Of a stretch of 64,000 nucleotides of DNA, positions 21,722 through 33,258 are shown piece after piece. Source of the stretch: Oncomelania hupensis (taxonomy: Eukaryota > Mollusca > Gastropoda > Littorinimorpha > Pomatiopsidae); NCBI GenBank assembly GCA_036898135.1, contig CM072515.1:76479072-76543071 (forward strand), given 5' to 3'. The notes under the pieces were generated by a model. That model worked only from the letters and a program-made list of their open reading frames with translations, was not told the DNA's origin and ran no database searches. How positions within the stretch are numbered: position 1 is the first letter of the stretch; the number at the start of each line of letters is the position of its first letter. The translations under genes and the position numbers were made by a program.

Positions 21722-21887
21722 CCCTGTCACTAGTGTCCATAGCTACCTGGCACAGCATTGCAGCTCAGGTAGAGCAACTTAATTAGTTTGTAAATAGGAC
21801 CCTAGGATAGTGCAGTGTTAAAACTAGGCTCTGTAGTAGAAAAAGGTCGAATCCAGTAGTCATCGCCTTTTTTCAGTTGAGGGAGCC
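21722..21887 (+). other. 3' untranslated part with polypurine tract
   Basis: 166 bp between the RNase H stop and the 3' LTR. The tract GAGGGAG at 21879-21885, followed by CC, abuts the LTR and is the likely plus-strand primer. No envelope-like gene is present. Confidence 0.65.
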
Positions 21888-23428
21888 TGTCACGAACTGG
21901 CTAGTCTTAACTCTGCTTGTTGACTATTTAGCCATGTGTAGTATTTGTAACAGTAGAGAAGTCAGTATATAACACAGCAGCAATTAAATTACACAGTAAA
22001 CCACACACGGCGAGCGAGCCACCCACATCGCAGTGAGTCAGCACTTGAGCTTTGAATCGGACCGTTTTAACCAATCAGAGCAGGCTCAGTGGGTAGAGCA
22101 GTTTTGAATGTGTCAGATCCTAACACAGTTTGAATCAGTCGTGTGTGAGACGAGGTAGAGTCAACATCTCCACAGCTAGAGAAATCTCTACACTCATAGA
22201 CCAGGAAGCAGGACTTAGGAATCTTAGAATTCTCTCAAGTCATCACGGGCCTGAACTTGTCAAACAGGTAAATGAACACCCTTCTGTTTCATCGTGATAT
22301 ATTTGTATTATTGTTGAAATTATGTTTGAAGAATTTGCTATGCATAAATGTGAATTGTTAATCCGAATTTGCGGGACCATGTGGAAAGGCCGAACACGTG
22401 GTGAAACACGACCGGTTGCGCCGCCATGTTGCATACCATACGGAACCACTGTTGTTTAACTTATATGTATGTTTGCAGACCAGTGGCTGTACCCGTGAAT
22501 GTTTATAATATTATTAATTCTGGATGTGTATAGTTAGACACGATTGATATTTATGTATGTATAGGAATTTAGAGTGAGATTCCAGTGGAACCCGGAAGTA
22601 GCAGAATGTTCGTCGCTTATGTATAGAGATGTGGAGCTATCACTGAGGGCTACTTTGGCTTTCAGTGAGACGCTCTGCACAAACCGATTATTCAGGGTTG
22701 TGCAGAATTTCGTCTCTAATATTACAGACGAGCAGGCGAGCTATCCCGAGCTATCCCGAGCTATCCTGTGTGCCCCACTCCACAGAAACGACTAGTTGGT
22801 CGAGGAGACTCTACCGCACAAGACGGAAGGAGCTACCCGAAGAAACACCCTGTCAGACCCCACAGCGTGGCAAGGGAACCCAACTACACAACGACACAGG
22901 TGGACCAGAAGCTACCTCACAGAAGGACTTCGAACACCCCACACATGAGTTAAGTGCATAAGGCGAAGGTGCACTTAAACTGATCATAACAGGACCACAG
23001 TAGTCCAACTCTTCAGAAACTGTAAAACGGACCACAGTAGTCCAAATCTACATGAAATATTATAGCAAGTGCCCGAGGAAGATATAACAGCTGCCTAGAC
23101 TATCAGCGATCGAACTATTAGCATTGAAAGAGACTTTTTAAGTTAGATTAGTACTTAGAGAATCTTGTATAGAGTAGAAGAAATAAATGTGTGATTTTAA
23201 CTGTTATCAAGTGGCTGGACTACATATGATTCATAGCCGTGTGAAAGCTAGTGTGACAGTAATCTTTTACCATTTTCTATCTATTTCTGTACCCCAACCT
23301 TAACACAGAACGAGCTAAACAAATAAATTTATTAAAGTAATTCATAGGGTGACTTACTAGCAGTTCCCACCGAATAAACGTGAGGGTCCATAATTCCATT
23401 GTGCAGAGCCCATAAACCCCACGTGACA
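21888..23428 (+). repeat. 3' LTR
   Basis: 1541 bp, collinear with 15272-16813. It has GCATACC at about 22431 where the 5' LTR has GCAAAACC. I saw no other difference by eye. Confidence 0.95.
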
Positions 23429-23433
23429 GGGAG
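23429..23433 (+). repeat. Target site duplication, right (GGGAG)
   Basis: Identical to 15267-15271. Confidence 0.9.
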
Positions 23434-23579
23434 TCAAGGTCCGAACCTTTAATAGGATAATACATTAGGCCCTGTGGACCTGTCTGACAGCTAGTTATTC
23501 CCTCATGAAGAATTCAGAACAAAAATATAATAATAAACGTAAAATAAAGTTGAAACTTGATTATGATTATATGTACACA

Positions 23580-23581
23580 GA

Positions 23582-23644
<63 letters not shown>

Positions 23645-23660
23645 GGAGGGAGAGAGAAAC
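23580..23660. repeat. (GA)n microsatellite
   Basis: GA dinucleotides with a few GGGA interruptions. Confidence 0.95.
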
Positions 23661-23756
23661 AGACAGAGTCAGACAGACAGGCATTGGAAGAGAGAAGAAT
23701 AGACAGTGAGCGAAGGGGTGGGGGAATGAAAACAATTAGGAGAGAATGAGAGGAAG

Positions 23757-24066
23757 TCCTATCCTATCCTATCCTGTCCCGTAACCCGAGGTCGTAGGGG
23801 CATCACAGATGATCGTTTAACCAGCATACTCCATCTTTCTCTGTCCTCAGCAGCCCTGATGGCTTCGCTCAGTGTCAAACCAGTCCATTCTCGAATGTTG
23901 TCCTCCCACCTCTTTTTCGGTCTACCTCTTCTTCTACCTCCTTGCACTGTGCCTTGCAGAATGGTCTTTGCAAAGCCTGATGATCTGGTGACGTGGCCAT
24001 ACCATCGGAGTTTCCGTTTCTTCACCACTGTGAGCAGGTCATCGTGTTGTCCAATGGCTTGTGTGA
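23757..24066 (-). pseudogene. RTE-like LINE ORF2 C-terminus and 3' end
   Basis: The minus strand encodes KKRKLRWYGHVTR, FAKTILQGTVQGGRRRGR, PKKRWEDNIREW, TGLTLSEAIRAAEDRERW and MLVKR, which match the same region of the LINE at 33259-35911 (35656-35875). The 3' end on the plus strand is a TCCTA repeat at about 23756-23775. The conserved Arg-rich RRRGRPKKRWED motif is typical of the tail of this LINE group. It is truncated at the 5' side, and the last codons read into the 3' UTR without a clear stop. No target duplication recognised. Confidence 0.9.
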
Positions 24067-24311
24067 GAGGAAGTACAACTTTAATAAAGGGTGATAACGC
24101 TGAGAAACTCGGCAGATTAAGAGTACATGCCCTTTGTTCATTGACGAGCTAGTGCGATTACCATTGGAGATTCCTGTTTCCTTGTGACGTGCACTGGCCC
24201 GCGAGTCCCTGCACTGTGTTAACTCCAACAACAATACAATACCCTCTCCCCTGCAGACATACGGTATCCGTAATTCATGGAAACCCAGCAATAAGCAACA
24301 CTTTCAGCAGC

Positions 24312-24708
24312 AGGGGACGCTGAGGCTATACTCTAATTTATCGAACCCCTGTTTACAAAACCAAAATAGAATACAAACATCATTATAAAACATACATATA
24401 AAATGCCTACATTGCTAAATGATAATATCATAGGAAGCCCTAGTGACCATTTGACAGAAAGCGTCCAATATTCCCAAGATGATCCAACAGACCTCACACA
24501 CAAATGAGTAGTTTTGTCCCAGAAGAGTTTTCAAGAAAAAAGGTAGGTGACTGGTCTAGCGAAGAAGATAGTATAGTAGATTGATAGAACAGAGTAGGAA
24601 TTCGAAAGAACAAATTAGAAAGACAGGACAGTGGGAATTTAAAGCACTAAATTTCCAGAAAGTGGGGATACTATTTATACAGAAACCCCCCGGCACTCCC
24701 ACGGGTAA
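24312..24708 (-). mobile_element. Family A retroposon, both ends partial
   Basis: Reverse complement of family A from the TATAAATAG-like box (GTATAAATAG, read on the minus strand at about 24680) through GAAATTTAGTGCTTTAAATT and the CTTTTTTCTTGAAAACTC block to CGAACCCCTGTTTAC. The last 170-180 bp of the element, including its 3' tail, are missing. Confidence 0.85.
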
Positions 24709-24834
24709 GGGCGGAGGAGGTGGAGGGGGAGGGACGGGCAACTGAGGAACAAAAACCAATACGCAAACGTTGTAGGCCTATACAGCACTGAGTAGAAATC
24801 ATTTTCATTATAAAACAATCAACAACCATGAACG

Positions 24835-24855
24835 TATTATTATTATTAGTAGTAC

Positions 24856-24922
<67 letters not shown>

Positions 24923-24933
24923 TATTATTATTT

Positions 24934-24998
<65 letters not shown>

Positions 24999-25005
24999 TT
25001 ACTAC

Positions 25006-25069
<64 letters not shown>
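24835..25069. repeat. ATT/CTA/ATT compound microsatellite
   Basis: Pure ATT, then about 65 bp of CTA, then ATT again. Frames give only poly-Leu, poly-Ile, poly-Asn or poly-Ser. Confidence 0.97.
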
Positions 25070-25071
<2 letters not shown>

Positions 25072-26040
25072 AATATGGGGTACATTAATTATGAAGAATT
25101 GTGCAATGGATACTCCTTTCGTAAGAACGAAGTACATAAAACGTTACTTGAATGTTTCGGAAAGCCGGAATTTTCGGCATTGTGACGATATTTTAATGTC
25201 TTGCGCTTGTGTCTGTCCCAAAATAAAATATTTAAATACACTGGAGACTGGGCAGTGTATGTATGCAAATTTTCTATAAACCCATTGATCAGTTTAAAAG
25301 ATACAACACGCACACACTCTGTCACAAAGTTACCCAAGTCTAATGTTAGATTGATTGCACAAATGTGACCAGGTTCAAAACAAAATATTATGTCTGACAA
25401 GGGACAGGTTAATTAACAAAGATACAGACAGACAGAAACACACACACACACGCACCTATGCACACCCACCCACACACACCCACACACACACACACACACG
25501 CACACACCCGCACACACACACATGCATGCCTTCCCTTTGCAAACGCTATCCCGATGTCTTCCATCTGATCCTAGTCATCAAAGTGTATATGTGAAGTTTT
25601 CTACACACGACGTAGTAATGTGACTATTCTCTTCTTTGCGTGATATGGGTAGTTTTCTGCCAACGACGTGTAAATAAGGGTACAGAAATCTAAACCTTAA
25701 TAACTTTTTATTAAAGTAAACTGTGATTATTTAAAATGCAAATATGTATTCCTTGTAGGACACTGATATACGTTTGTGCGAAATATTCCAACAAACAAAG
25801 AATTTACAGAAAAAAAAGTGATACACTGTAACGTTTTCTACCCAACGTGTAGCCAAGGTTAAATGCTTTAAAAAAATATTGTAGATGTTATATCTGTTTA
25901 AAGTATTATCTTGCACTGTTCAAGGTAGATGATCTTAAATTTATCGTGTCGTCAATTTAAAAAAAAAATCCAGGTTATGATTGTCTGCCATAGATATAAC
26001 AGAACCCTTAAATAAGTCAAGAAGCTGGTAGATCTATCAG
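25070..26040. other. No gene seen
   Basis: AT-rich with an AC-rich run at 25436-25522. No domain recognised. Confidence 0.4.
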
Positions 26041-26215
26041 TTTTCAATACAATGAAAAGGACATGCGCTTGAAAAACAGTCCTACTTACAAGATGATGTT
26101 AAGAGTTAAATATATAAATTAATTAAGAACCAGGTGACAACAATCAAAACTATCTAACATGCCAAAACTGTGCTAACTAATAACACAATGACAATGTCTT
26201 GCTGACCCAAGTAAA
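26041..26215 (+). repeat. Dispersed repeat family G, copy 1
   Basis: Shares ordered blocks with 28085-28265: TTAAGAGTTAAATA, AAGAACCAG.TGACAACAATC, AAAACTA.CTAACAT and AACACAATGACAATGT...GCTGAC. Spacing between blocks is nearly equal. Function unknown. Confidence 0.75.
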
Positions 26216-26271
26216 ATAATTTTATTGCCAAGATAAAACACAAGGAATATGTCTCAGAATCGAGATAACAT

Positions 26272-26336
26272 GCACACACACACACACACATACACACACA
26301 CACCTAGACACACCCACATACACACGCACACACGTG
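26272..26336. repeat. (AC)n microsatellite
   Basis: AC dinucleotides with variants, followed by ACGTGTGT. Confidence 0.9.
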
Positions 26337-26428
26337 TGTAGCATGCGAAGACAGGCAGTGGGCTACAGAAATACAGTTCAAGTGACTATGTTACAATACA
26401 ACGTTTCAGAAATAAATGAATAAATAAA

Positions 26429-26903
<475 letters not shown>

Positions 26904-27640
26904 GCTTTTCCTTAAAACGCACATCTATAATAGGCCAAACCCCAAAAGCTTTCGCGCACACACACACGCACACACACACACAGAGTTCGCACACGAGCCA
27001 ACATACTGCATGCAAGCACGACAGACAGAACCACACCCCTGAGCCACCGCGAAAACCGAATGCAGAGGTTGAGGTCGAGGGGTCAAGGCCAAAGGTCACT
27101 CTGTCCATGGCTAGAAAGTACACACAAACACACGTGTAACGGTGTAGTTCGATGTAAAACAGAAGAATTTGTTCTGTGCGAGGTCTAGACTTTAAGAAAC
27201 TGAGAAATTGAAAATAGAAAGGATTATTTGAAAAGGGAGCGTACTAATGGAGTAATGGAGAGAAAGGGTCGCAGGGCAAGAACCAGAAGGCACGTGTTGC
27301 ATGATCATGTCTGTCGCTACACACATGCAGAGCCGCCACACAGCACACACTTCATTCCAATATCATAAACATGCACTTAAAAGCAGATAGGGCATAATGA
27401 TTAAAACAGTAAAATGTACCACACACATTTATAAATTTATGAGCGAATTTATCACAGTGGCTACAAAGTCTAATGGATCTATATTCTATCCTAATAATAA
27501 AATAATAGAATAGACAGTAAAAGTAAAAATCAGACTACAAGCAGCACCAAAAAATAATTTTAAGTGGTTGTTGTGAATCATGGCTACCCCAGCAAAATAT
27601 AGCACAGAATTGATCTTTTTTTAAAAAAAAATATTTTATT
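26904..27640. other. No gene seen
   Basis: AC run at 26958-26982. The rest is unassigned. Confidence 0.4.
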
Positions 27641-27644
27641 TTAT

Positions 27645-27973
27645 TTACCTTATTGTCCCTTTTCCATAGGGAAATTCTGGGCCGCCTCACCTGGGGAAAG
27701 CGTAGTCGCAGCCTGTGGCGCGCCCAAACCCAACATTTCTAACATTAGTTGTTGATTTTGAAACTTTGAAATTTTGCTGGGGGAGCAAACGGTACCGGAG
27801 TACACGGAGAAAACCCCCGAGACGTTGCCCGAGTCGAAAGTAAATAATATTCGGGGAAACATAACGCCCAGATGCTGGATCGAACCCACACCTGTCAGGC
27901 GCTATTGGTTTCTGGCCTGTTGACAAGGCAAGTTAGTCCTGCCTTAGCCCACTTGGCCACAACGCTCGCCCCT
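27645..27973 (-). mobile_element. tRNA-derived SINE family D, complete copy
   Basis: On the minus strand it starts near 27973 with GGGGCGAGCGTTGTGGCCAAGTGGGC (A-box region) and has a GGGTTCGATCCAGC B box. The body has TCTGGGCGTTATGTTTCCC, AATATTATTTACTTTCGA, TTTTCTCCGTGTACTCCGG and GGTTTGGGCGCGCCACAGG. The 3' part is GGCGGCCCAGAATTTCCC followed by GGGACAATAA. Other copies are at 7895, 30203, 32068 and 54635. Confidence 0.9.
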
Positions 27974-27999
27974 TGGCAGACGACAAATACTCAGTAGTA

Positions 28000-28980
28000 C
28001 TAGCAATATATTAAAAAGCATCAGTACAAATGAGAATGCCTAGATAATGAAGAGGCTCATAGTGCTTACAAAATCACTATAAAATATTTATAAAGCCCTG
28101 AAAAGTGGAATGCGCTTAAAATATAGAACCACTTATAAGTAAAAGTTAAGAGTTAAATAAATAATTTAATGAAGAACCAGCTGACAACAATCAAAACTAC
28201 CTAACATCAAAGATTTAATCGCAGGCCTAACTAACAACACAATGACAATGTTTGGCTGACAACAAATTCTAGTACTAGGAATAGGATAACAGACTATCAG
28301 TATTAAGTAGGCTTTCTAATAATACTCTACTGTAGTACTTACACTAATAAACAACACAATGACAACGCCATGCCGACATAAAATACTATTAGTACTAGCA
28401 ATAGAATAATAGACTATCACTGTATCAGCATTGAGTAGGCCTACTAGCACTGCTCTACTTTAGTACGTACACTATTATAGTACTTAAGAAACCAATAATA
28501 TTAAAGTAATACTAATAAATCATAATAGTACTTTATCTTAGCCCAAGCCTACTAATATTAATATAGCTCAAAGCCTACTAATATTATTATAACTAACTTA
28601 GTTAGCTTATTATGATTAAATGAATACATGTGCACGTTCAACTTTGGCTAGATATTTTACATTATATGTTGCAGTATAGATGTAGGCTTACTCAATGAAC
28701 TACTCTTCTTCGTATGAAAAATAAGAAGAAACAATTCCCAATGCTTCTAACAAAGCAATTCACAATGCATATATTACAATGCTGACTGAAGCGATGAAGG
28801 CGGTAGTCAAAAAATGTCGCACCAACTAGCAAACTAAACTTTGGCGTGTGAAGACGCTGAAGAGCACAAAAAGGGAGGTAACAATTCTGTACAGTTTAGG
28901 TCTGAAGTCGTTCCATGTACGGTATCCCTCAAACGTGATTGTACTCAGTCGTCTGGGCGTCAGACTGTGCGCCCAAAGGC
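28000..28980. repeat. AT-rich region with family G copy 2 and a tandem duplication
   Basis: 28085-28265 is family G copy 2. 28270-28350 and 28390-28475 are diverged direct repeats sharing TAGTACTAG.AATAG.ATAA.AGACTATCA and TTGAGTAGGC-like blocks, and AACACAATGACAA.G recurs at 28353. No gene seen. Confidence 0.65.
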
Positions 28981-29084
28981 TGGTAGTGGGCGCCTCGGGC
29001 AGCTTGAGTTAGATCCTGTATCGGCCAGCGCCTTGAGCGGCTCTTAAGTTGGAAAAGCGCGATATTAAAGTAAGCTTAATTAAA

Positions 29085-29112
<28 letters not shown>
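28981..29112 (+). repeat. Dispersed repeat family F, second copy
   Basis: Same blocks as 5521-5605 (GGGCGCCTCGGGCAGC, TGTATCGGCCAGCGC, TTGAGCGGCT), then AAAAGCGCGATATTAAAGTA and an AAAT tail at 29085-29112. The GCGC-AT-rich end plus tail suggests a retroposon 3' end. Confidence 0.65.
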
Positions 29113-29115
<3 letters not shown>

Positions 29116-29252
29116 TAAATGATTTCTATTCCGACCTGTGATCTTAATAGCGATCCCTTCAGAGCGCCGCGCTGTGAGTTCAATTGAACATAACGCGCAT
29201 GATAGCATCCGGTACAATTCTTCTTCTTCTTCTTCTTCTTCTTCTTCTTCTT

Positions 29253-29283
<31 letters not shown>
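29113..29283 (+). mobile_element. SINE family B 3' end with (TTC)n tail
   Basis: The GCGCCGCGCTGTGAGTTCAATTG block and GCATGATAGCATCC match family B, but the tail at 29218-29283 is TTC rather than ATT. Confidence 0.75.
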
Positions 29284-29850
29284 TTGAACTGTAATCATGT
29301 TATACTTGCAGTTGCTATAGACTAATAACAACATCCTTTCCGTTTAGCTTGCGGGTGTGGTTAATGCTGCATGCATGTTACTAAAATAATTACCGTGGTC
29401 AAGATATTTCACTGACAGGCTGCAAGTTCACCATTATAGTGTAATACTTCAGGTGTTTATTTTAGCCCGTGCGAGCGAACCAATGAAAGGGGACCTAACG
29501 AAAATATCTTCCTTTAATTTTACTGTCTGGCTCAGCTCCCGACAGAGTTTTTTTTTTCTCTGTAGAATTCTTAGCGTGTAATAAATGGAAATACTTTGAA
29601 ATAATAGGGAATCACAGCCAGCCCAAAGTCTTTTTGTCTGTCGGTCTGTGCGTCGTTCCGTTGCACGCTATATCTTGGAAACCAATGAACGGATTGTGAC
29701 CGAACTTCACAGGAACATTACATAGGTTAGTGCCAGGCCTCCCCCGTGTCATCATATTTACCCCACTACACAAGTAAGGTCGCTTGGGTCACAATGTCGC
29801 TCAAAACGTTTTGCTTTAATGTCTCCAAAACTGCTACACCGTTTATTTGT

Positions 29851-29885
<35 letters not shown>

Positions 29886-30202
29886 TTTCTTTATTTCTTT
29901 ATTTATTTTTTGGGGAGGGGGGGGGGTTGAATTGTGATGTTCAGGATTTTAAATCATGGCCACTCATACACTAACAGTCAAGTCGCACAATCGGTCAGAT
30001 GGACGGTCCGTAGCTCAAAATTTAACTGTTGCGTTCAAAACACATCTTTCTCAAAGGTCAAGGTCGCGCGCTGAAGTCAATTATAAAAACGTTTTACGCA
30101 TTACCTAAAAAAAATTGTCTGAATCGAGTTTGATAATGCTTTTTGTTTGCACATAGTTTAAGTAGTGGACCACCAAAATAATAATTTTAAAAACTAATAT
30201 CA
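29284..30202. other. No gene seen
   Basis: ATTT run at 29843-29908. No recognised domain. Confidence 0.4.
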
Positions 30203-30303
30203 GGTAGGTTGGACTTGGGCGCGCCACAGGCTGCGACTACGCCTTTACCAAGGCTTAAGGGGAGGCGGCCCAGAATTTCCCGATAAAAAGGAACAATAAA
30301 GTG
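30203..30303 (+). mobile_element. SINE family D, 3' part only
   Basis: Contains GGGCGCGCCACAGGCTGCGA, GGCGGCCCAGAATTTCCCG and GGAACAATAAAG, the 3' third of family D. Confidence 0.85.
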
Positions 30304-30800
30304 TCAAAAATCAAGCCATCCAATTTTTTTTCAGTTTACTTCTTTAAGATAAACCCCAGACAGAGCATCGCCAGCAAAATTAACACTTTTAAAAATGCTG
30401 AATTCCAGGTACGAGTGCGAGCGTCTGGAAAGACATTTGAATGGCCCGCCACCTTGTTTTCTTTTAACATCTTCGTCAGCGATTCGGTCAAAGTTTTTTT
30501 TTCTTTTTAACATCTTCGTTAGCAAAGCAGTCGACTTTATTGCAGCAAGCTGTCTAAAGTTACGGATAGAGAGTATGAGGTTTTCCCGGATATCCTAACA
30601 AAAATTGTTTAATGGAAAACGTGTGTTTGGTTTTAAATTTTAAGTTCCAAATAACATGCAGATCAACTCATCTTAGACATCAAGTTCCTGAAATCCCGAA
30701 CCCAAACCCTCATCTTCCTAGTGGGGTGCCTGCTTTGCGATTTTTTTGATTCAGGGCCACGGTATCAAAGATTTATTTATTTATTTATTTATTTATTTAT
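30304..30800. other. No gene seen
   Basis: Contains an imperfect direct repeat of TTTTCTTTTAACATCTTCGT..GCGA near 30456 and 30500, and an ATTT run at 30770-30800. Confidence 0.4.
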
Positions 30801-30817
30801 TAACGGGAGTTTACTTG

Positions 30818-31094
30818 GGGTGGCCTGGTAGCACAGTTGACAGTAAGCTGGTTCCTATGCCCAAGGTCGCGGGTTCGAATCCCGCGTGGGGTGAACTTAC
30901 GTGACGTAGGTACGAGACTTTTCAGGACACCGAGGGTTTTATCCGGGTACTCCGGTTTTCTCCCTCCCATTAATGCAGTCAGTCTAAAATGTCCAAACTA
31001 AAAATTTATTTTTATTTCCGACTTCTGTAATAGAAATTTCTTCACATCGCCGCTCTTTGAGTTAGATTGAAGAAAAAGCGCACGATGGCGTCCT

Positions 31095-31170
<76 letters not shown>
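30818..31170 (+). mobile_element. SINE family B, near-complete copy with (ATT)n tail
   Basis: tRNA-like head GGTGGCCTGGTAGCACAGTTG with B box GGGTTCGAATCCCGC. The body has GTACGAGACTTTTCAGGACACC and GGGTACTCCGG. The 3' block is ACATCGCCGCTCTTTGAG...GCGCACGATGGCGTCCTG, then (ATT)n at 31096-31170. The head is diverged from the 26903 copy, so at least two subfamilies exist. Confidence 0.88.
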
Positions 31171-31171
<1 letters not shown>

Positions 31172-31845
31172 ACTACGAGTTTAGGCTTACTTAGTGTATG
31201 GCATTGTTGTGATATTTAAAGATGATATAATGGGTAACCGCACCGCAATCCGACCGCTAACCTTTTCAGTGTTGGGCGTCTCTTCCTTGTGATGTAAACA
31301 AACTAACTGTGCCTACCATACACACTTTCTCAGCGGGTACTATATTTAGAATAAACGTTGATGCTGAAAGGCACATACACAAGCGAATTTTATCGATTTA
31401 TATCAAACTCGTACTTTTGAAAGAGCTGTTATTTTGGCTGAATCTTTTTTTTTCGGCGTGCAACACTCACTGTGAATATGAAAAAAGCCCTGTGACGCTG
31501 ACATGTGTGACCGCCTGGCCCTTTAAGGTTGATGTTCTCTTTGGAGTGACGTGATGCGCACATGGACACCGTTAGACGCTCACCCAAATATTGAAAGATG
31601 CGGCACGTAACGTCAGATAGGACTTATTCTAGTAAGATCTTTGGTTAATGTGAATAAGATTCGGGTTAAGGCGTTTCTTGTTCTTCAAATTTTGAGTAAC
31701 AAATATGCGTGTGTGTGTGCGTGTGTATGTGTGCGCGTGTATGTGTGTGTATTAGTACGCGCGCGCGGTTGTTTATGTGTGCGTGTGTGTGGGTGTACGT
31801 GTATTTACCCGCGCGCGCATGTATGTATTGTGTATGTAAAAATGT
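31171..31845. other. No gene; GT-rich run
   Basis: GT-rich DNA with GCGCGCGC islands at 31705-31825. Nothing coding recognised. Confidence 0.5.
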
Positions 31846-31937
31846 ATGTTGTTCACAGATCGCCGCTTTTCGAGCCTGATGTGAAAAAAACAAAACAACA
31901 ACGGCATGCTCGTATATAGCACCCAATGTTGTTGTTG

Positions 31938-32009
<72 letters not shown>

Positions 32010-32063
32010 TTATTCTTATTCTTATTCTTATTCTTATTATTATTATTATTATTATTATTATTA
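31846..32063 (+). mobile_element. SINE family B 3' end with compound tail
   Basis: CACAGATCGCCGCTTTTCGAGCCTGATG and CTCGTATATAGCACCCAATG match the family B 3' block. The tail is GTT then ATT then TTATTC then ATT (31928-32063). Confidence 0.8.
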
Positions 32064-32067
32064 GTTT

Positions 32068-32357
32068 GTTTGTTTGTTTGATACTTTGTTGTCCCTTTTT
32101 AACGGGAAATTCTGGGCCGCTTCCCTTGGGGAAGGCGCAGTCGCAGACTGTGGCGCGCCCAAACCCAAACTACCTACATGTAATGTTAGTTGTGTTTTTG
32201 AATTTTTGCTGGGGGAGCAAACCGGAGTACCCGGAGAAAACCCCCGAGACGTTGCCCGAGTTGAAAGTAAATAATATTGGGAGAAACATAACGCCCAGAG
32301 GTAGGGTTGATCCCACACCTGTCAGGTTAATACCGCTTTAGACCACGTGGCCACTCA
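32068..32357 (-). mobile_element. SINE family D copy
   Basis: Carries TTGTCCC, GGGAAATTCTGGGCCGC, GTGGCGCGCCCAAACCC, CCGGAGTACCCGGAGAAAAC, AGTAAATAATATTGGGAG and AACGCCCAGAGG in the order of the 27645 copy. The tRNA-like head near 32300-32357 is shortened. Confidence 0.88.
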
Positions 32358-32379
32358 TGAATATAATGATGAAGATGGT

Positions 32380-32546
<167 letters not shown>

Positions 32547-33166
32547 TAAGTATGCCAGTTCACAGGGATCACATCGTAGACAGCGTAGGCTAAAACTAAT
32601 TTGTAGAACACACTCCGTAGGTCATTATTTTCGACGTAGACCAATAATCCCCCAAACAAAACATTACTGCCCACCCCCGAATCACAACTAACCTCGTGCC
32701 ATACTTTGCTACAAAGCATGCATTAAAGAGCAGTACAAAAGAAAAAAGCCGCACAGAAGTGAAAATAAGGCGATCTAATTATCATTGTAACAGACCTAAT
32801 TTTCCGTAAGAACAAAGAAGTGCAAATTTTGCTGATCAGCTAAGCGTGCCGTGTTGCGCAGGGACAATATATTTTCTTTTTTGATTTGCCGCCAGACAAA
32901 ATGATTAGGCCTACTGCACTACCACGAGGGATTGCGTCGGAGCGTGTTGCACACGGTTGAGGCCTCTCACATTCTTCGGGGAAATCTATATCAAGTCAGT
33001 ATTTAGAATGAAGGAAGTACAGCAAAGAAGAAGAAGAACAACAACAACAACAACAAAAAGAAGAATTAGTTTGGTAGTCATTGTTTATAGGGTCCAGTGA
33101 CTGCAAAGAACCGAATCCGGACCACAATTTGGTTGGCAGAGGACTCACCCCCCCCCCCCCCCCCCC

Positions 33167-33255
33167 GATCCGTATACAAAAGATCTACTGAAACAACCCT
33201 AATGGTAACACTGAAGGCACTTCACCAGCCTGTTACTTTACAATAAAGGCATCCC
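33167..33255 (-). mobile_element. Family A internal fragment
   Basis: GATCCGTATACAAAAGATCT, CTGAAACAACCCTA, CTTCACCAGCC and TTACTTTACAATAAAGGCAT match the minus-strand copy at 42085-42180. It directly abuts the RTE-like LINE. Confidence 0.8.
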
Positions 33256-33258
33256 TTG

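Larger units (their letters stand above)
15272..23428 (+). mobile_element. Full-length Gmr1-like Ty3/gypsy LTR retrotransposon
   Basis: An 8157-bp element bounded by LTRs of 1542 and 1541 bp and by a perfect GGGAG duplication. The LTRs start TGTCACG and end CGTGACA. The internal region encodes a coiled-coil gag, a zinc knuckle, aspartic protease, integrase, reverse transcriptase and RNase H in that order. Integrase before RT is the copia arrangement, yet the integrase has a gypsy-type GPY module and the RT and RNase H read as gypsy-type. This combination defines the Gmr1 group. The only LTR difference I noticed is a one-base length change plus a substitution near 15817/22433, so the insertion is recent. 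Pol is interrupted twice, so this copy is probably not autonomous unless the breaks are assembly errors. It inserted 37 bp from a SINE-like head in otherwise repetitive DNA. Confidence 0.93.

Noticed and set aside
21722..21887. Envelope gene after RNase H
   Set aside because: Only 166 bp separate the RNase H stop from the 3' LTR.
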